From: Polynucleobacter cosmopolitanus
GTDB taxonomy: Bacteria > Pseudomonadota > Gammaproteobacteria > Burkholderiales > Burkholderiaceae
Length of the DNA: 64,000 bases
Direction of reading: 5' to 3'
NCBI RefSeq assembly: GCF_002224225.1
Contig: NZ_NJGG01000003.1
Span: 62,001 to 126,000 of the forward strand
The notes beneath the pieces were generated by a model. The model was not told where the DNA came from and searched no databases. It saw only the letters and a list, made by a program, of their open reading frames with translations. Both the position numbers and the translations under genes were made by a program. This document shows, one piece after another, positions 60,194 through 64,000 of the stretch. Positions within the stretch are counted from its first letter, which is position 1. The number at the start of each line of letters is the position of its first letter.

Positions 60194-60832
60194 ATGTTCG
60201 ACAAGGCACGCCTTCAATTAGCAGAAAAGGTTGCTGCTAGTGGTGTGCGTAATCGTCAGGTATTGGAAGCAATTGCGACTGTACCGCGTCATGCATTCAT
60301 TGATCACGCTCTTGATGCAAGAGCTTATGAAGATTCAGCATTGCCGATTGGGCATCAACAAACAATCTCAAAGCCATCAGTGGTGGCGCGCATGGTTGAG
60401 TTATTGATGCGCCCCAAAAAAGACCTTGGTAAAGTCCTGGAAATTGGCACAGGTTGTGGCTACCAGGCGGCAATTTTAAGTTTGGTGGCTCAAGAGGTTT
60501 ATTCAATTGAGCGAATCAAGCCTTTGCATGAACAGGCCAGAGCAAAACTAAGACCTTTCAGAATTCCTAATTTACGCTTGGTGTACGGTGATGGCATCCG
60601 AGGCTTACCGCAAGCCGCTCCATTTGATGGAATCATCTTGGCTGCGGCTGGTTTAGGTATCCCAGATCCATTGTTGGATCAACTCGCCATTGGTGGTCGA
60701 TTGGTGGCGCCTGTGGCTAAAAATGAAGAAGAACAGCAATTGGTAGTGGTTGAACGAGTCAGTTCACAGCGTTACCAAAGAACGGTTCTTGAAGAAGTAT
60801 TTTTTGTGCCTTTACAATCAGGTATTGTGTAA
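60194..60832 (+). CDS. pcm: Protein-L-isoaspartate O-methyltransferase
   Basis: Repairs isoaspartyl damage using SAM. About 212 residues from [18 protein letters not shown]. In-frame TTG (60170) and GTG (60176) starts upstream are possible but have no better signal. Family motifs are [32 protein letters not shown] (in part), the SAM-binding [14 protein letters not shown] and [12 protein letters not shown]. In the surE-pcm-nlpD-rpoS order. Confidence 0.95.
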   Translation: MFDKARLQLAEKVAASGVRNRQVLEAIATVPRHAFIDHALDARAYEDSALPIGHQQTISKPSVVARMVELLMRPKKDLGKVLEIGTGCGYQAAILSLVAQEVYSIERIKPLHEQARAKLRPFRIPNLRLVYGDGIRGLPQAAPFDGIILAAAGLGIPDPLLDQLAIGGRLVAPVAKNEEEQQLVVVERVSSQRYQRTVLEEVFFVPLQSGIV

Positions 60833-60873
60833 TTTAATCGCTATTTAATTGCGTCATTGACTGCTGTGAGCTT

Positions 60874-61677
60874 ATGAATTTTCCTCGTTTATTGATTGTT
60901 TCTTTGGCAATTTCGACTGTTGTATTTCAGTCAGGTTGTGCCACGCGTTCGACACCTGCACCAGTTGTTGATCGTTCGGGTGGTAAGGGTGCTAGCCTCG
61001 AACCAGTCCAAGCAGGGTTTTATCGCATCAAACGTGGCGATACTTTATTGAGGATTGCTTTAGATCATGGTCAATCACACCGTGATATTGCAGAGTGGAA
61101 CAACATTGCTGACATGAATCAAATTGAAGTAGATCAAGTTATTCGTGTGGCGCCACCAAGATCTGCCAAAGCCATGACTTCTAAAGTAGAAGTAAAGCAA
61201 GAAAAGCCAAGTGCGGCTAAAGATGTTGTCAAGCCATCAGACAAAATGAAAGATGAAAAGCTTGCTAAGAACGAAGTCAAGGTTGATAAGTCAAACAACG
61301 AGCCTGCAGCTGATGCCGGCATCAAGCTTTCTTGGCCATCAAAAGGTAATGTCATCGATCGCTTTGATGAAGGCAAAAACAAAGGTATTGGCATTGCAGG
61401 CAAGTCAGGCGACTCGATTCAGGCTGCAGCAGATGGCAAAGTAGTTTATGCCGGTAACAGCTTGAGAGGCTATGGCAATTTATTGATTGTGAAACATGAC
61501 AATACTTATTTAACTGCCTATGCTCACAATAAAACTCTTCTTGTAAAAGAGGGCGATACCGTCAAGAAAGCTCAAAAAATTGCTGAGATGGGTAATACCG
61601 ATGCTGATCAAGTGAAATTACATTTTGAAGTTCGTAAGCACGGTAAACCTGTTGATCCAATGTCTTATCTTCCTTAA
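60874..61677 (+). CDS. nlpD: NlpD-like LysM/M23 murein activator lipoprotein
   Basis: A 267-residue lipoprotein (signal ending in the lipobox QSGC, Cys23). A LysM domain (YRIKRGDTLLRIALDHGQ; about residues 50-95) binds peptidoglycan. A Lys-rich linker leads to a C-terminal LytM/M23 domain (about residues 150-267). The usual catalytic HxGxD reads NKGIG and the HxH reads KLH, so the zinc site is lost. This fits NlpD-type amidase activators rather than an active peptidase. Directly upstream of rpoS, as in E. coli. Confidence 0.93.
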   Translation: MNFPRLLIVSLAISTVVFQSGCATRSTPAPVVDRSGGKGASLEPVQAGFYRIKRGDTLLRIALDHGQSHRDIAEWNNIADMNQIEVDQVIRVAPPRSAKAMTSKVEVKQEKPSAAKDVVKPSDKMKDEKLAKNEVKVDKSNNEPAADAGIKLSWPSKGNVIDRFDEGKNKGIGIAGKSGDSIQAAADGKVVYAGNSLRGYGNLLIVKHDNTYLTAYAHNKTLLVKEGDTVKKAQKIAEMGNTDADQVKLHFEVRKHGKPVDPMSYLP

Positions 61678-61679
61678 GT

Positions 61680-62639
61680 ATGACTAAATCAACAGACTCA
61701 GATAACAGCTCATTCAATGACTTTTCTGAGCTAACTGATTTAAACAGTCAAGAGCTGGATGCAGACGAATTAAAAGAAGTTTTAGCCGCCGAATTGTCTG
61801 CGGACCTCGTGCAGCGCTATTTGCAGCAAATCTCCAGTAAGCCTTTATTTACTCCCGAAGAAGAGCTCAAGGTGGCTACTCAGGCCAAAGCCGGTGATTT
61901 TTTAGCCAGACAAGCCATGATTGAGCACAACTTGCGTTTGGTAGTGAGCATTGCCAAAACGTATATGCACCGCGGTTTACCTTTACCTGATTTGATTGAG
62001 GAGGGTAATTTAGGCTTGATGCACGCTTTAGATAAGTTTGAGCCTGAACGAGGGTTTAGATTTTCAACATATGCCACCTGGTGGATCAGACAAAGTGTCG
62101 AAAAAGCTCTGATGAATCAGGTTAGGACTGTTCGTCTGCCTGTTCATGTCATTCGAGAAATCAATCAAGTCCTAAGAGCCACTCGTTTTTTAGAGCAAGC
62201 TTTGGGGGCCGAAGGCAGAGCACCAGACCTTGAAGACATTGCCAGTTTGACGGGTAAATCAGTGGAAGATGTTGCGGATGCTCTGGCATTGGCTGAGCAC
62301 ACCACATCTTTGGACGCTCCCCGAGATTTAGATCCAGGATCTAGTTTGCTTGATTTTATTTCTGATGATCGCAGTGCTGCACCAGATGAAGAGGTGGAAA
62401 GATCTCAATTGGAAGAAATGTTGAGAAACTGGTTAAAGAATTTAAAGGACGATCAACGCATGGTGATCATCAGGCGTTATGGGCTTGATAATCAAGAGCC
62501 AGCGACCTTGGAAGGCCTTGCAAAAGAATTGGGTTTATCCAAAGAGCGTATTCGTCAAATTCAGCAAGAATCTTTGATTAAACTCAAAAAACATTTATCG
62601 AGTCATGGCTTGGACAAGGGTTCAGTGCTTGATGATTGA
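61680..62639 (+). CDS. rpoS: RNA polymerase sigma factor RpoS
   Basis: Stationary-phase and general-stress sigma factor. 319 residues against 330 in E. coli. Region 1.2/2 starts DLVQRYLQQISSKPLFTPEEE; region 2.1-2.4 contains NLRLVVSIAKTYMHRGLPL and FSTYATWWIRQSVEKALM; region 4.2 contains GLSKERIRQIQQESLIKLK. The start is 2 bp after the nlpD stop. In E. coli the main rpoS promoter lies inside nlpD; I have not located one here. Confidence 0.95.
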   Translation: MTKSTDSDNSSFNDFSELTDLNSQELDADELKEVLAAELSADLVQRYLQQISSKPLFTPEEELKVATQAKAGDFLARQAMIEHNLRLVVSIAKTYMHRGLPLPDLIEEGNLGLMHALDKFEPERGFRFSTYATWWIRQSVEKALMNQVRTVRLPVHVIREINQVLRATRFLEQALGAEGRAPDLEDIASLTGKSVEDVADALALAEHTTSLDAPRDLDPGSSLLDFISDDRSAAPDEEVERSQLEEMLRNWLKNLKDDQRMVIIRRYGLDNQEPATLEGLAKELGLSKERIRQIQQESLIKLKKHLSSHGLDKGSVLDD

Positions 62640-62676
62640 TTCATCTATCTAACCAATAAAAAGAAAGATATTTTTC

Positions 62677-63510
62677 ATGGCAGGCGTATTAGTTTTTGAT
62701 ATTGAAACCATTCCAGATGCTGCTGGCATCCGTCGCTTGGAGAATATTCCTGATTCCGTCTCAGATGAAGAAGTGGTGAATCAGGCGCTGGCGCTTCGGA
62801 AAGAAAAGACCGGCAGTGAATTCATGCCATTGCACTTGCATAAAGTGGTGGCGATTTCTTGCGTCATTCGCCGTACCACCAAAGATGGTGCACCTCAATT
62901 CAAAGTAGGCAGCCTTGGCGATGCCGGCAGCTCTGAAAAAGAAATCATTCAAGCCTTCTTTGATTTGATTGAAAAATACACACCTCAACTCGTATCTTGG
63001 AACGGGAGTGGCTTTGACTTACCTGTATTGCATTACCGAGCACTATTGAATGGCGTGGTTTCTTCTAGGTATTGGGAGATGGGCGAGAGCGGCGATAGCG
63101 ATAGCAGAGACTTCAAATGGAACAACTACATCAGTCGCTATCACATGCGCCATATTGATTTGATGGATTTACTCGCAAAGTTCTCAGGTCGTGCCAATGC
63201 TCCACTTGATGCTTTGGCCAAGTTATGTGGCTTCCCTGGAAAAATGGGCATGGATGGTGGTCAGGTCTGGCAAGGCTTTTTAGACGGCAAGATCAAAGAA
63301 ATCCGAGATTACTGTGAAACTGATGTTGTGAATACTTATTTGGTCTATTGTCGTTTTCAAAGAATGCGTGGCGGTGTTTCTCCTGAGGAATACGACGAAG
63401 AAATTCAGTTTGTTAAAAACGAATTACTCAAAGAATCTAAAACTCCCAATGGTGCTTTTTGGCAAGAGTACTTGAACAACTTTTCTACAGATTTAAAAGA
63501 CAGCCTGTGA
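62677..63510 (+). CDS. PolB-like 3'-5' exonuclease
   Basis: A 277-residue DEDD exonuclease-family protein related to the proofreading domain of DNA polymerase B. Exo I motif VFDIETIPD at the N-terminus, Exo II in LVSWNGSGFDLPVLHYRALL, Exo III in IRDYCETDVVNTYLVY. A role in DNA repair is probable but unproven. Its TGA stop overlaps the rlmD GTG start. Confidence 0.88.
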   Translation: MAGVLVFDIETIPDAAGIRRLENIPDSVSDEEVVNQALALRKEKTGSEFMPLHLHKVVAISCVIRRTTKDGAPQFKVGSLGDAGSSEKEIIQAFFDLIEKYTPQLVSWNGSGFDLPVLHYRALLNGVVSSRYWEMGESGDSDSRDFKWNNYISRYHMRHIDLMDLLAKFSGRANAPLDALAKLCGFPGKMGMDGGQVWQGFLDGKIKEIRDYCETDVVNTYLVYCRFQRMRGGVSPEEYDEEIQFVKNELLKESKTPNGAFWQEYLNNFSTDLKDSL

Positions 63511-64000
63511 CCAGAGTCATTGTTGAATCTCTGAACCTTGAAGCACAAGGTGTCGCTAGACCGTTGGATGAAAATGGCGCGCCTGGTAAGGTCGTGTTCA
63601 TTGATGGAGCCTTGCCTAGAGAAGATGTTGAATTTCAGTCTTACAAAGTAAAAAGTAAATTTGAGTTAGCCAAGCTGACCCATATTTATAAAACTTCATC
63701 AAGTCGCGTCACACCAAAGTGCCCCTCTTTTAATGAGTGCGGTGGTTGCTCGATGCAGCATTTAGATGCTCGAGCGCAACTGGCGATGAAGCAAAGAGTT
63801 CTAGAGGATAACTTGAAGTATTTGGGTCGTGTACGCCCAGAAGTTATTCTGCGACCAATATCCGGCCCAACTTGGGAGTATCGCTATCGTGGCCGGTTGT
63901 CGATATTCAAGATTCCTAAAGGCCGAGTGCTGGTGGGTTTTCATCAAAAAAAGGGCAGTCGTATCACTGACATGTTGTCTTGCGACATTTTGCCGATCCA
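63507..64000 (+). CDS. rlmD: 23S rRNA (uracil-1939-C5)-methyltransferase, 5' part
   Basis: Cut off by the window end; 164 complete codons are visible. Starts at GTG overlapping the previous stop (GTGA). The N-terminal TRAM domain (VESLNLEAQGVARPLDENGAPGKVVFI) is followed by the Fe-S cysteines, C-x5-CGGC (CPSFNECGGC) and a later cysteine (MLSCDIL). RlmD/RumA methylates U1939 of 23S rRNA. The catalytic domain lies outside the window. Confidence 0.92.
   Translation, partial: MTRVIVESLNLEAQGVARPLDENGAPGKVVFIDGALPREDVEFQSYKVKSKFELAKLTHIYKTSSSRVTPKCPSFNECGGCSMQHLDARAQLAMKQRVLEDNLKYLGRVRPEVILRPISGPTWEYRYRGRLSIFKIPKGRVLVGFHQKKGSRITDMLSCDILPI

Overview
This window reads as ordinary core chromosome of a low-GC betaproteobacterium. 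Composition looks to be in the mid-40s % GC by eye. The gene content fits Burkholderiaceae and the genus Polynucleobacter fits best: trxA-rho-rpmE2, pyrG-kdsA-eno-ftsB, surE-pcm-nlpD-rpoS, an intracellular PHA depolymerase, a stand-alone RnfB-like ferredoxin, a Gcr-type membrane protein and a lone LolC/E-type permease with LolD. The genus is an inference from gene content, not from a search. Genes are tightly packed, with many 1-11 bp overlaps. I see no phage, plasmid, insertion sequence, transposase or CRISPR array.

Layout. 1-5.8 kb: isocitrate lyase (glyoxylate shunt), a zeta-class glutathione transferase, a HIT protein, endonuclease III with a DUF1841 gene, then rsxB and phaZ on the minus strand. 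6-11.4 kb: aromatic/aspartate aminotransferase divergent from uvrB and the Gcr-type gene. 11.4-17 kb: the complete iscR-S-U-A-hscB-hscA-fdx iron-sulfur operon behind two tandem IscR-like operators, ended by a strong terminator. 17-22.4 kb: a minus-strand operon of a PGM-like gene, recJ, prfB (with the programmed frameshift) and lysS. 22.4-27.7 kb: lolC/E, lolD, tatD, comEC. 27.7-31 kb: an Anbu proteasome-like operon (ATP-grasp, alpha-E, Anbu) with no transglutaminase gene. 31-35.2 kb: pyrG, kdsA, eno, ftsB. 35.2-39 kb: hslO, an MFS transporter, gltX.

39-39.6 kb: tRNA-Ala, tRNA-Glu and tRNA-Asp, a terminator, then the only gene-poor stretch over 300 bp. That stretch holds a 54-bp degenerate copy of the neighbouring helicase's 3' end and an unusually short DUF5670-like membrane microgene. 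39.6-44.8 kb: rhlE-type helicase, an ABC-F protein, an outer-membrane MetA-pathway-like protein and a glycine-zipper lipoprotein. 44.8-50.2 kb, minus strand: MATE exporter, GT39-like membrane protein, rpmE2, rho, trxA. 50.3-56.5 kb: an AddB/AddA-like recombination helicase-nuclease pair. 56.5-64 kb: SRP RNA on the minus strand divergent from dnaX, then ybaB-recR, surE-pcm-nlpD-rpoS, a PolB-like 3'-5' exonuclease and the start of rlmD, which runs off the window.

I did not find a clearly undescribed system. The points best worth a second look are the reduced Anbu operon, the tandem IscR operators together with an enlarged IscR cluster loop, the microgene and helicase remnant at 39.3-39.5 kb, the face-to-face ffs/dnaX promoters with a possibly leaderless dnaX, the lysine-rich tail on PhaZ, and the short ORF with hairpins leading into the ABC-F gene.
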